Shown here piece by piece: positions 9,501-18,700 of a stretch of 64,000 nt of DNA. The DNA comes from UMGS1958 sp045542415. Its GTDB lineage: Bacteria; Bacillota; Clostridia; UBA1381. The stretch is taken from NCBI GenBank assembly GCA_045542415.1, contig JAZQKZ010000008.1, positions 62,001 to 126,000 on the forward strand, written 5' to 3'. The position numbers and the translations under genes were made by a program. The notes beneath the pieces were generated by a model. It did no database searches. It worked only from the letters and a program-made list of their open reading frames with translations, and was not told the DNA's origin. The stretch's first letter is position 1, and the number at the start of each line of letters is the position of its first letter.

Positions 9501-11494
9501 ATTTATATTACTGTACCTGGGCAAACAGCACCTACGGCGGTTATCAGTGTATCGGTGTTGCAACGTCGGACAGCCCGACGGGACCGTTCACAAATGTAAG
9601 CGTAACACCGCTTATAAACGGTCAGACAATGACAACTGAAAACACAAGCACATGGAACGATATTGACCCGACCTTATGGATTGAAAAGGATGCAGACGGC
9701 AACGACCGAATCTATATGGCGTGGGGTAACAGTATCGCATATACCTGTGAGCTTAATCCAGATATGGTAAGTGTTAAGGATGTCAGCGGTGACGGCAAGA
9801 TTACAAATGCTGATATCAAAACAGTAACTTTCAATAATCTTGAAGGAACATATACAGAAGCACCGTCGCTTTACAGACGAATGGACGAAAACGGTAACTA
9901 TACGGGCAAGTATTATATGTTCTTTGCCAAGGACTGGAGAGAGCAGTGGGCATACGCTACAACAGATGATGTTATGAGCGGCAGCTGGGATTATGAAAAT
10001 CTTATGATGAGTGCTAATGCTACTTCAAATACAAGTCACGGTATGGTATTTGACTTTAACGGAAAGACATACTTTATCTACCATAACGGTGCGCTTCCGG
10101 GAGGTTCAGGCTATAGAAGAGTTGCCAATATCCAGGAGGTTGTATTCAATGAAGACGGTACAATTGATACAATGGAAGAGCTTTCAACCGGTATCAGCGG
10201 AACTGCAACAATGATTACAACATATGACGGACTTTATTTAGGTCACGATGCTTTTGTAAATCCGCTTTCAGACGCATCATATCCGCTTGAAAGAGTGGTA
10301 AGAGTAGGCGAGCAGGATGGAACAAATACAGAGTGGGAAATAGTACAGGGCAAGGCAAGTGCAATTGATACAAGCTATGTATCATTGCAGGCATACAATA
10401 AGCCGGGCTTATACATCAAGGCTGACGGCACAGAGGTTGTTCTCACACAGGACTACGATAACACCGCTGCGTCAGCAATGACATTTATTACCCGTAAGGC
10501 ATTAAACGGCAATGAAGCAATGATTTCATTCGAGAGCCTTACAGAAACGGGAATGTATCTTACTTATGTAGGAAACAAGCTGATGCTGACAAATGGTTCG
10601 GCGGCGGACAATGCTTCCTTTACAGTGGCAGATGTCGAAATATCACAGCCGGATCCTACTCCGATTCCTACTCCGGAACCGACACCGGAGCCGAGAAAGG
10701 TAATCGACTTCAACACCGAAACTCCCGAGGTTATCAGATACCTTCTGGCAAGCACACAGACCTCATATATTGATATAGACGGAATTGCAGTACATATCGG
10801 TGTAAGAGGCTCAGGTGCGGACTATTCAACAGGTGCGGCGATTGAATCGGGCAGCGGAGTAGATGGTTCACAGGCATTAAAGCTTATGAATGGTAAGTTT
10901 ACATCATCAAACAGAGGTCCGAGAGTTGAGATTACAACTCCGACAGTTCCGGAGGGCGGCTCAGTTGAATTGACAATGCAGGTTAAGGCAGATTCAGCTA
11001 ACGGACTTTTCGTAGGCAATACTACAACAGAGCAGGGAGCAACCTCGGCAAATATTACAGCTGACGGCTCAACCTGGAATACTGTTAAGGTGGTTATTGA
11101 GAGAACTGATAGCGGTTACACAAGAACTTTATCAACAAACGGTACACAGATATTTACCGATAATGCAGCAATGTTCCCGGTATTATGGGGCAGTGCCAAT
11201 AACAATTCGGGTAATCTCTATATTGATGATATAGTTGTTGAAACAATAACTCCCGAAGATGATACAGTGCCTAAGCTCAGCGTAAAATACGGAAGCGGTG
11301 TTGCGGCAATTATCAAGTCGGAAAATGCACCTGAAAATGCGGTTATTTATGCGGTGGCATACGATGATAACGGCAGACTTGAGCAGGTAGAGTCATTTGA
11401 TGCGGCACAGGGTAAGAGTATATTGTTTATGCCGGATAAGGTGTTCCTTTGGAACAGCAACGGACAGCCGCTTGACGTGTGGATGGCAGAATAA
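6587..11494 (+). CDS. Secreted double GH43 arabinan-degrading enzyme
   Basis: A 1635-residue extracellular enzyme. Order: signal peptide (1-27); LamG/concanavalin-like domain (about 30-235); immunoglobulin-like domain (250-375); GH43 core A (383-720) with base D388 and probable acid E583 in PEGPF; a lipocalin-like domain (about 730-850) resembling that behind endo-arabinanase cores; GH43 core B (885-1215) with base D896, an I-D-P modulator and acid E1091; AbfB/CBM42-like beta-trefoil (1220-1355); Pro/Thr linker; beta-sandwich (1372-1555); and a short C-terminal domain. The two cores suggest combined endo-arabinanase and arabinofuranosidase action on pectic arabinan. An EF-hand-like loop lies inside core B at 1065-1077. 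AAGGAGAGAG precedes the start, and the gene is transcribed alone. Confidence 0.9.
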   Translation: MKRLSKRAIAVVTALSAVASVLPVVTAAPSVEGKIPVISYTFDGNDTHSYSLMNGAALEERDEVNGKAVKLTQSSSQYVKLADNLTAGLTGDFTISVDVNPASETWWTRVFDLAKGDATSADFKNIFLSNNAWTPKFDTNAGNTIQTTTDESADYFNLNEWNHAAIVRSGNTAKMYINGELRATNTNFTLDLDYTGESDCNYLGKSAYSADAYYDGMIDNFQIYNSALTEDEIGILADKTDRNDALIAQHNRYFIETKFMDENGKKIFAAAPGQTVTAEIEITNYKLIDTEFQAVIAINSSSGESTESISYEEELGAVRVASGETAIYTTTIDSSTVPIYGDISVFLIDKNTGENLNAGSIPVGADVQFPTGKVYENVNDDPTYGAHDPTIFRDPVSKKYYAYSSHNLIFESDDLVNWVKKDYNGTITVPEKAKTFLETNYSNTTANGTYWAPDLLYVEGDEYPYWFYLSVSCGLGGRNSVISLVKAKSPGLWDGEYLDCGVVLASVEATGYKTNAIDANIYKENGKVYFIWGSFWEGIHGAQLNADGTIAGIDYTSDATILSSSKNFGKKLFETPNGVMGPEGPFTFKNVNDGYTYMLTSYGWLGSNYNARMARTDVAMDEVLASNSDRRFVDANGNRVGVTYLEQSDRSEPWGYKLIGSYNLGSTTYYGNAHNSVLHDDDGNWYYVQHSRKIIDATAYLQVRKMLWTSSGWPVVSPLVYEGEKVQTIPQQMLCGTWNLCSVGHTIMDGCTKVDQAEAYRGADAPVMSSEVVLLSDGTIGGEKGTWEFDGDYTVTLKFTADGDEDKYEFYKAGDTMEMFVLAGFDEDENGGEKALVMTGVDNNYKTQFAKKINQCAAYLESLPAEATEAVKITKSENGNPIAGFDEKGAITYGGDPSVLVDGDTVYLYVGHDVSTNDSYNIPEYLCYSSKDLVNWEYHGSVFKVNKSTVSWAGGSDSAWAGQVMKYNDKYYLYYCTWANSTYGGYQCIGVATSDSPTGPFTNVSVTPLINGQTMTTENTSTWNDIDPTLWIEKDADGNDRIYMAWGNSIAYTCELNPDMVSVKDVSGDGKITNADIKTVTFNNLEGTYTEAPSLYRRMDENGNYTGKYYMFFAKDWREQWAYATTDDVMSGSWDYENLMMSANATSNTSHGMVFDFNGKTYFIYHNGALPGGSGYRRVANIQEVVFNEDGTIDTMEELSTGISGTATMITTYDGLYLGHDAFVNPLSDASYPLERVVRVGEQDGTNTEWEIVQGKASAIDTSYVSLQAYNKPGLYIKADGTEVVLTQDYDNTAASAMTFITRKALNGNEAMISFESLTETGMYLTYVGNKLMLTNGSAADNASFTVADVEISQPDPTPIPTPEPTPEPRKVIDFNTETPEVIRYLLASTQTSYIDIDGIAVHIGVRGSGADYSTGAAIESGSGVDGSQALKLMNGKFTSSNRGPRVEITTPTVPEGGSVELTMQVKADSANGLFVGNTTTEQGATSANITADGSTWNTVKVVIERTDSGYTRTLSTNGTQIFTDNAAMFPVLWGSANNNSGNLYIDDIVVETITPEDDTVPKLSVKYGSGVAAIIKSENAPENAVIYAVAYDDNGRLEQVESFDAAQGKSILFMPDKVFLWNSNGQPLDVWMAE

Positions 11495-11499
11495 AGATA

Positions 11500-11527
11500 C
11501 AAGGGACGGCCTTTCGGACGTCCCTTG
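11500..11527 (+). terminator. Hairpin after the GH43 gene
   Basis: CAAGGGACG and CGTCCCTTG form a perfect 9-bp stem right after the stop codon, but no T-tract follows. It may be an inefficient terminator or an mRNA 3'-end stabiliser, so read-through into birA is possible. Confidence 0.5.
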
Positions 11528-11545
11528 AAAGTTCAAAGAGTAATT

Positions 11546-12301
11546 ATGGATATAAATAATATAGTAAATAATCTTACAACCGAATACATCGGCAGAAATA
11601 TCAGATGGTTCAAATCCCTCGATTCAACCAATTCCGAGGCAAAGCGAAATACAGATATGCCTGACGGCACGCTTTTCATTGCTGATACCCAGACCAACGG
11701 ACGAGGCAGACTCGGACGTGAATGGGCTTCGCAAGAGGGTGAGGGGGTATTTATGTCACTGCTCTTAAAGCCTGATATAAAACCCGAAGAAGCATCAAAA
11801 GTAACGCTTATTGCAGGTATAGCCGCCGTGCGTGCCATAGGTATAGATTGCGGAATAAAGTGGCCTAATGACATTGTAATCGGCACAAAAAAGGTATGCG
11901 GAATACTCACGGAAATGTCAATGCGAAACATTATCTGTGGAATCGGAATAAACGTAAACAACCAATCTTTTGATGAGGATTTATCAGATAAAGCAACCTC
12001 AATGCGGCTTGAATCGGGAAAAGAGTTTAAAAGAGAGGATATTATCCGTAATTTTATAAACGAATTTGAGCCGCTGTATAAGCAGTTCCTTGAAAAGGGA
12101 ATAGCCTCGGTAATGGATATGTACCGTGTTTTATGCGTGACAATCGGACGTGATGTGACGGTAATATATCCCGACAGAAAATTTGATGCAAAGGCAGTCG
12201 ATGTAAACGAAAATGGTGAGCTTATCGTAGAGGTAAACGGTGAGAAAAAATCAGTTTCGTCAGGCGAGGTGAGTGTAAGAGGACTGTTCGGATACATCTG
12301 A
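11546..12301 (+). CDS. birA: Biotin--[acetyl-CoA carboxylase] ligase
   Basis: A 251-residue biotin protein ligase that makes biotinyl-5'-AMP and transfers biotin to carboxylase carrier proteins. The biotinyl-AMP loop G52-R-G-R-L-G-R-E-W60 and the K-W-P-N-D motif are intact, followed by the small C-terminal domain. The N-terminal DNA-binding domain of bifunctional BirA is absent, so it is the enzyme-only form and should not repress biotin genes. The start is set at the ATG at 11546; the open frame extends upstream only to a TTG inside the preceding hairpin. Confidence 0.9.
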   Translation: MDINNIVNNLTTEYIGRNIRWFKSLDSTNSEAKRNTDMPDGTLFIADTQTNGRGRLGREWASQEGEGVFMSLLLKPDIKPEEASKVTLIAGIAAVRAIGIDCGIKWPNDIVIGTKKVCGILTEMSMRNIICGIGINVNNQSFDEDLSDKATSMRLESGKEFKREDIIRNFINEFEPLYKQFLEKGIASVMDMYRVLCVTIGRDVTVIYPDRKFDAKAVDVNENGELIVEVNGEKKSVSSGEVSVRGLFGYI

Positions 12302-12323
12302 GTTGTTAATGAAATGTAAATTA

Positions 12324-12350
12324 TTAGCACTCTATGTTATAGAGTGCTAA
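12324..12350 (+). promoter_or_regulatory. CIRCE operator (HrcA binding site)
   Basis: This is a perfect match to the CIRCE consensus: TTAGCACTC, nine bases, GAGTGCTAA. It lies seven bases upstream of the -35 box of the htpG promoter. The inverted repeat extends to 12 bp with a 3-base loop and is followed by TTTT, so it could also end the birA transcript. Confidence 0.95.
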
Positions 12351-12357
12351 TTTTGTA

Positions 12358-12386
12358 TTGACAAATGGGAAAAATTGTAGTAAGAT
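12358..12386 (+). promoter_or_regulatory. Sigma-A promoter of htpG
   Basis: TTGACA and TAAGAT are separated by 17 bases, immediately downstream of the CIRCE element and about 35 bases before the htpG start. Confidence 0.85.
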
Positions 12387-12422
12387 AGCTATATTGAAAA
12401 AATTAAAAGAGGTGCATTTATA

Positions 12423-14282
12423 ATGGCAAAAGGAAATATTTCAGTAGATTCGGAAAATCTGTTTCCGATAATTAAAAAATGGCTTTATTCAGACAAGGAT
12501 ATCTTTTTAAGAGAACTTGTTTCAAACGGCTGTGACGCTGTAACAAAGCTTAAAAAGCTTGTGGGAATAGGTGAAGCAAAGATTGAGGATGATCCGCATT
12601 ATAAGGTTACGGTATCAATTTATAAAAACGCAAAGAAGCTTGTAATAAGCGATAACGGTATCGGTATGACAGCTGAAGAAATTGATAAGTACATCAATCA
12701 GATCGCATTCTCAGGAGCAAGTGACTTCCTTGCAAAGTATAAGGAGGAAGATAAGGAGAATGACGGCAATCAGATAATCGGTCATTTCGGATTAGGTTTT
12801 TACAGTGCATTCATGGTGGCAGACAGCGTAGAGATTGACTCACTTTCATATCAGGAGGGAGCAAAGGCTGCAAGCTGGAAGTGTGACGGTACAATGGAAT
12901 ATGAAATGGGTGAAGGTACACGAGAGGAAAGAGGTACAACAATAACTCTCAATATTGCCGAGGATTCGCTCGATTTCTTAGAAGAATATAAGGTACGTCA
13001 GATTTTAAATAAGTACTGCTCATTCTTGCCGACTGAGGTGTATGTTGAAATGCCGGAGGAAGTAAAGGAGCCGGAAAAGAATGAAGACGGTAGCGAGAAA
13101 GAGCCGGAGGCACCCAAGCCGATAAATACAACAACACCGCTTTGGTGCAAGAAGCCGTCAGAATGTACGGATGAGGAATACAAGGAGTTTTATCGTAACG
13201 TATTCATGGACTTCAATGAGCCGTTGTTCTGGATTCACTTGAATGTTGACTATCCGTTCAACTTAAAGGGTATTTTATATTTCCCGAGAATCAATCACGA
13301 ATTTGCGGCGCAGGATGGCGAAATTAAGCTCTATAACAACCAGGTATTCGTTGCCGATAACGTTAAAGAAGTAATTCCTGAGTTTCTGCTCCTGTTAAAG
13401 GGCGTAATTGACTGTCCGGAATTACCGCTTAACGTATCAAGAAGCTTCTTGCAGAATGACGGCTATGTAAAAAAGATTTCTGCCCACATCACAAAAAAGG
13501 TTGCAGATAAATTAAAGAGCCTTTATAATAATGAGCGTGAGAATTATGAGAAGTATTGGGACGATATAAATGTATTCATTAAGTACGGCTGTCTGCGTGA
13601 CGAGAAGTTTTACGATAAGGTAAAGGATTATATAATCTATAAAAACCTTGACGGCAAGTATATCACATTAGAGGATTATCTTGCAGGTAAGGAAAAGAAA
13701 GAGGTTTACTATGTAAGTAATGAAGAGCAGCAGTCACAGTATATTAATATGTTCAAAGAACAGGGTATTGATGCACTGATACTTCCTGCGATGATGGACA
13801 CACATTTCATCAGCTTTGTTGAAATGAAGCAGGAGGGCATAAACTTCAAGAGAATTGACTCGTCATTATCAGAAACAGGTGACGAAAAGGCAAGTGAAGA
13901 AGAGCAGGACAAGAGTCTGGCTGAGGAAGTCAAGAAGCTGTTGGGAGACGAAAGCTTAAAGGTTGAAGTAAGGGCATTAAAGAGCAACGATATTCCGGCA
14001 GTAATTCTTCTTGGTGAGCAGATGAGAAGAATGCAGGAAATGTATCGAAGCTACGGTCAGCAGATGGCAGGAATGGCAGATATGTTCAAGGATGAGTTTA
14101 CACTTGTATTGAACAAAAATAATGAACTCATTGCAAAGCTTAACGGACTTGACGGTGCTGACAGGACATTGCTTGTAGAGCATATTTATGACCTTGCAAG
14201 GATAAGTCACAGTCCGCTAACGGGTGAGCAGATGACAAAGTTTATCGACAGGTCAAATAAGCTCTTGGGAAGAATATTCTAA
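12423..14282 (+). CDS. htpG: Chaperone protein HtpG (Hsp90)
   Basis: A 619-residue bacterial Hsp90, an ATP-dependent cytoplasmic chaperone. The N-terminal GHKL ATPase domain shows the F-L-R-E-L-V-S-N motif, the D-N-G-I-G-M loop and the G-H-F-G-L-G-F-Y-S segment. Middle and C-terminal dimerisation domains follow. A charged Glu/Lys/Pro-rich linker at about residues 213-240 separates the first two domains. GAGGTG precedes the ATG. A CIRCE element and a strong promoter lie directly upstream, so HrcA should control it; in Bacillus subtilis htpG is HrcA-independent, which makes this arrangement notable. Confidence 0.96.
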   Translation: MAKGNISVDSENLFPIIKKWLYSDKDIFLRELVSNGCDAVTKLKKLVGIGEAKIEDDPHYKVTVSIYKNAKKLVISDNGIGMTAEEIDKYINQIAFSGASDFLAKYKEEDKENDGNQIIGHFGLGFYSAFMVADSVEIDSLSYQEGAKAASWKCDGTMEYEMGEGTREERGTTITLNIAEDSLDFLEEYKVRQILNKYCSFLPTEVYVEMPEEVKEPEKNEDGSEKEPEAPKPINTTTPLWCKKPSECTDEEYKEFYRNVFMDFNEPLFWIHLNVDYPFNLKGILYFPRINHEFAAQDGEIKLYNNQVFVADNVKEVIPEFLLLLKGVIDCPELPLNVSRSFLQNDGYVKKISAHITKKVADKLKSLYNNERENYEKYWDDINVFIKYGCLRDEKFYDKVKDYIIYKNLDGKYITLEDYLAGKEKKEVYYVSNEEQQSQYINMFKEQGIDALILPAMMDTHFISFVEMKQEGINFKRIDSSLSETGDEKASEEEQDKSLAEEVKKLLGDESLKVEVRALKSNDIPAVILLGEQMRRMQEMYRSYGQQMAGMADMFKDEFTLVLNKNNELIAKLNGLDGADRTLLVEHIYDLARISHSPLTGEQMTKFIDRSNKLLGRIF

Positions 14283-14289
14283 ATAGAGA

Positions 14290-14320
14290 AAAAAGCAATC
14301 CGGTTACGGATTGCTTTTTT
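14290..14320 (+). terminator. Terminator of htpG
   Basis: AAGCAATCCG and CGGATTGCTT form a perfect stem with loop GTTA, followed by a run of Ts. Confidence 0.92.
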
Positions 14321-14332
14321 GTGTGAAAGTAT

Positions 14333-14361
14333 TTGCATTTTAGGTGTAAAAGTAGTATAAT
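14333..14361 (+). promoter_or_regulatory. Promoter of the MATE-PL11 operon
   Basis: TTGCAT and TATAAT are separated by 17 bases, about 24 bases before the MATE start codon. Confidence 0.75.
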
Positions 14362-14384
14362 AGAAGCAGAAAGAGGGTAAAAAA

Positions 14385-15746
14385 ATGACACAGCAAACGA
14401 AAATAAAGGATTTTACAAGCGGAAACATAACTAAACAATTAACGTTTTTTGCACTGCCGCTATTAGCATCAAATTTGTTGCAGATAGTATATAATATGGT
14501 TGATATGGTTGTCGTGGGGCATGTTATGGGAAAGGTAGGATTGTCGGCAGTATCGGTCGGCGGTGATGTATCGGGATTTTTGACATTTGTTGCAATGGGC
14601 TTTTCTGCGGCAGGGCAAGTGATACTTTCGCAGTACATAGGAGCAGGACAGAGCGAAAAAATAGCGAGATTTGTAAATACGATGTTTATGTTTCTTATGC
14701 TTTGCGCATTGGTTATAAGCGTAGTATGCTTGTTTCTGCGTGAACCTATATTACATCTTATGAACGCACCGAAAGAAGCGTTTTCGGAGGCTCTTTCATA
14801 TTCTACAATATCTATCGCAGGACTGATTTTTATATATGGATATAATATGGTAAGTGCAGTGTTAAGAGGCATGGGCGACTCAAAAAATCCGTTCATATTT
14901 ATAAGCATTGCGGCAATTTTAAATCTAGTGTTAGATATTGTATTTGTAGCCGGGATGGATATGGGTGCAGGTGGTGCAGCTCTTGCAACAGTAATAAGTC
15001 AGGGTGTAAGCTTTGTGAGCTGTCTTGTTCTTCTTATAAGAAATAAAGAACAGTATGCACTTGATTTCAGAAAATTCTGGATAATGGATAAAAAAATGTT
15101 GTCTGCATTGGTAAAGCTTGGAACACCAATGGCAATAAAGAGTGCATCAATCCATTTCTCAAAGCTGTTTGTAAATTCGTGGATTAATTCTTACGGAGTG
15201 GCAGTGTCGGCGTTTGCCGGAATTGCAAACAAGTTCAGCTCTATAAGCAATCTTTTATCGAACGCATTAAATACCGCAGGCTCAAGCATGGTAGGGCAGA
15301 ATATTGCGGCACGCAAGTATAAGAGAGTAATAAGCATTGTACTAAATATTTTTGCAATTACTTTTACAACAGCGTTTATCCTTTCGGTTGTGGTATGTGT
15401 ATTCCCGATGCAGATATTCGGACTTTTTACAGGCGAAGCATCAGTTCTTACCCTTGTAAATGAGTATTTACCGGTTGTGGTACTGCTGTTCTTCGGAAGT
15501 GCGGCACGGTCGGGAATGAATGCACTGTTAAACGGTAGTGGCAACTACAAGGTAAACTTTGCAACTGCAATATTTGACGGGATTATAATGAGAATAGGCC
15601 TTGCGGCACTGTTCGGATTAGTGCTTGATATGAAGTATTTAGGATTCTGGTTAGGCGATGCACTTGCAGGATTTACTCCGTTTGTGATAGGTCTGGTATT
15701 CTATTTTACGGGCATATGGAAGAAGGGAAAGGCGGTGATACAATGA
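14385..15746 (+). CDS. MATE family efflux transporter
   Basis: A 453-residue protein with twelve predicted hydrophobic helices in two MatE halves, the size and pattern of cation-coupled multidrug/metabolite exporters. The N-terminal T-x-x-L-x-x-F-x-L-P-L region and the first-helix Y-N-M-V-D-M-V-V-V-G-H segment are typical. GAGGG precedes the ATG. Its stop codon overlaps the start of the PL11 lyase (ATGA, 15743-15746), so the two are translated from one message. The cargo is unknown, and a MATE gene next to a polysaccharide lyase is unusual. Confidence 0.92.
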   Translation: MTQQTKIKDFTSGNITKQLTFFALPLLASNLLQIVYNMVDMVVVGHVMGKVGLSAVSVGGDVSGFLTFVAMGFSAAGQVILSQYIGAGQSEKIARFVNTMFMFLMLCALVISVVCLFLREPILHLMNAPKEAFSEALSYSTISIAGLIFIYGYNMVSAVLRGMGDSKNPFIFISIAAILNLVLDIVFVAGMDMGAGGAALATVISQGVSFVSCLVLLIRNKEQYALDFRKFWIMDKKMLSALVKLGTPMAIKSASIHFSKLFVNSWINSYGVAVSAFAGIANKFSSISNLLSNALNTAGSSMVGQNIAARKYKRVISIVLNIFAITFTTAFILSVVVCVFPMQIFGLFTGEASVLTLVNEYLPVVVLLFFGSAARSGMNALLNGSGNYKVNFATAIFDGIIMRIGLAALFGLVLDMKYLGFWLGDALAGFTPFVIGLVFYFTGIWKKGKAVIQ

Positions 15747-18700
15747 AAAAAATGACTGTTATACTGCTTTGCTTGCAAATGCTATTTTCTATGGCTGTTA
15801 TTGCACAGGAGAATGATTTGATATACATAGACGAAGGATTTATTGCAGAAGCTGAGGACGGATGGGATGTTACAGAGTCTATGAACTGGAGCTATGTCGG
15901 AAGTGCGGCAACGGCAACGAAAAATATTATAAGCGAAAACAGTGAAAAATATCTTTCGCTCACTTCGGATGCACAGAAAAACGGTGGGTTTGGCGGTTCA
16001 TATTGCCTGAATGCGACATATTATCCTGTAATGGGAGAAGGCAGTTTTCAGTTTGATATACGCATGCATAATGGGTTGATGTCCTTTGCAATGGGTGATG
16101 ACAGTGACCGAAGTACATTGAATCACAGGGCGTTTATTATCGATTTTGATGCTGAAAAAGGAACTGTTTCTGCAGACGGAAATAATGCTGATTATAGCTT
16201 TGAAAAGTCGATCTGGTATAAGGTCGATATTGATTTTGATGTAAATAACAGCAGTTACAGTGTAAAATTTCTTGATGAAGCTGATGAAGTACTTGTACAG
16301 TTGAATGATATGGCATTTGAAGTACCTGAAATATTCTTTGTCTCAAACTTTACATTTACCATGACAGGTAAAATGGCATCGTCATTTGATATAAAAGACA
16401 TCAGATATATAAACCACAATACCCCAAATTCAAGCGGCGGATTTATGAGTATCGATGAAAATAATATAATGCACAATACTTTTCCGTCATCGGCGATAAA
16501 AACTCAAGAGCTGATTGATAATCAGCCTGATATGTTAAGAAGAATGGAATATCTTGACCGGGGACTTATCGCAACAAAGCGCAGGGATGATGTGTATTTA
16601 TCATGGAGATGGCTCGGAACTGAGGATGTTTCAACAGGCTATAACGTGTACCGTAACGGAGTTAAAATAAATGCTCAGCCGATTATGGAAAGTACGAATT
16701 TTGTTGACAACAACGGTGGTATGGATTCAAAGTATATAGTAAAAAGCGTTGTTGACGGAGTTGAAAAGGACGAAAGCAAAGAGGTAGGAGTCAATCCGCT
16801 GAGTGCGATAACGATTTCGCTCAAGCAGTACGAAAAGGGAGATTATTATGCTTCTGACGGTACGGTAGGTGACATTGACGGTGACGGCGAGTATGAGATT
16901 GTATTGTTCCGTATGCCTGAAAATGTATTTGAGGGGAATGATTATCCGTTGATTGAAGCATATAAGCTCAACGGCGAGCATTTATGGACAATGAATGCAG
17001 GACCGAATCTTCTCGGAACAACACCTCTGCTAGTATATGACATTAATGGCGACGGGAAAAGTGAGATTGTACTCTGTATAGGTGATGACTTTGTTGATGG
17101 TACGGGTGTAAGTGTCGGTGATATGGACGGCGACGGTGTTACAAATTACAGGGATAATATTTATGCCGATAGATTTTTTGAGAAAGGTCCCGAATATATT
17201 GCAGTATTTGAGGGTGAAAACGGTAAATTGATTGATAAAGTACCGATGGAGGGTACAATTAGCCGTGACCCGCTTATAAGCTGGGCAACAGGCACGGCAA
17301 TAACGCACCGGCCCTGGTCTTTCCATATGACGCCGCTAAAGGTTGATGACGAAGAAACGGCATTTGTATTTTCGCGTGGTATTTACGGCAAGACGGGTAT
17401 GCAGTGCTGGAAACTGGTTGACAATAAACTCAAAATGGTATGGGATTTTGATTCTAATAACTATTTCGCTTGTAAGGGTCAGGGAAATCATAATCTGACG
17501 GTTGGAGATGTGGATTTTGACGGCTATGATGAGATAATTTACGGCTCAATGGCAATCGACCATAATGGCGAGCTGCTGTATGCCACAGGGTTAGGACATG
17601 GTGATGCGATTCATATGAGCGATTTTGACCTCGAACGTCCGGGACTTGAGGTTATGAAAACGAATGAATATTCTACTGCATATGCAAACTGTTCGATGTT
17701 TGATGCAAGAACGGGTGAGGTTTTATGGGGCGAATTTGCAGGCAGAGACACCACACGAGTGCTCTGCGACGATATTGATCCGCGTTATAAAGGAGGAGAA
17801 ACTCATACAAACGGCAAGACATTTGATGCATATGGAAATGTGATTGATTCACAGGGCGGCTTGAATTTTGCAATATACTGGGATGGTGATTTGCTTCGTG
17901 AAATGTATGATGATATAACGATTTCAAAATACATGGCTTTTGATGATACAGTAATTCCACTTTTAGTCGCAGATTATTGTAAATCAATAAACGGAACAAA
18001 GGCAAACTGCATAATCCAGGCGGATATTTTGGGTGATTGGAGAGAGGAGCTTGTTCTTCCGACATTTGACGATAAGTCATTACAGATATTTACAACAACC
18101 TGTCCAAGTACATATAAGCTTTATACCTTAATGCATGACCCGACATATCGTATGGCGATTGCGTGGCAGAATACAGGCTATAATCAACCGCCGCATCTTG
18201 GTTTTAACTGGGGCTATGATACAAAAGCTATACCCATACCAAAGATATTTACTGAGCACGACGGAATAATAAAGAACAGTCCATATACGGATAAAAACAA
18301 GGAATATGAATTTGCTGGTCCCGGTGAGGGATATTATGCCGGTGAAAACAATACTGTAATAATAAACGGATTTGCACATCTTAACGATGATACTTCTAAA
18401 GATAATAGTAAGTTTACAGCAGAAACCTCCTCACTTTTAGGACATATAATTAAATTTTATGATGTTGTGGTGGAATCGGGCGGCATGCTTGATTATGTGA
18501 GTTTGCCGAATACAACGATGTATCTGCCGCCACAGATACGTCTGGTGAGTGAAGAAGCATTTACCGTTACCGATATTAACGGCATACCGCTTGAAAGGGT
18601 TGCGAGCGGTGTTTATTATGACGCTGCAAGCGGCAATATAAGCGTGGATTCAGATAAGAGTGTATGGATCAGGGTACAGGGAGAAAGCTTTGAGCAGATT

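Noticed and set aside
9779..9817. A true dockerin for a cellulosome
   Set aside because: Only one of the two required repeats is present and it is inside a catalytic domain; no cohesin is in the window.
11533..12330. 265-codon minus-strand open frame opposite birA
   Set aside because: Its protein is Ser/Pro/Thr-rich low-complexity sequence, has no ribosome binding site, and birA on the plus strand has complete family motifs.
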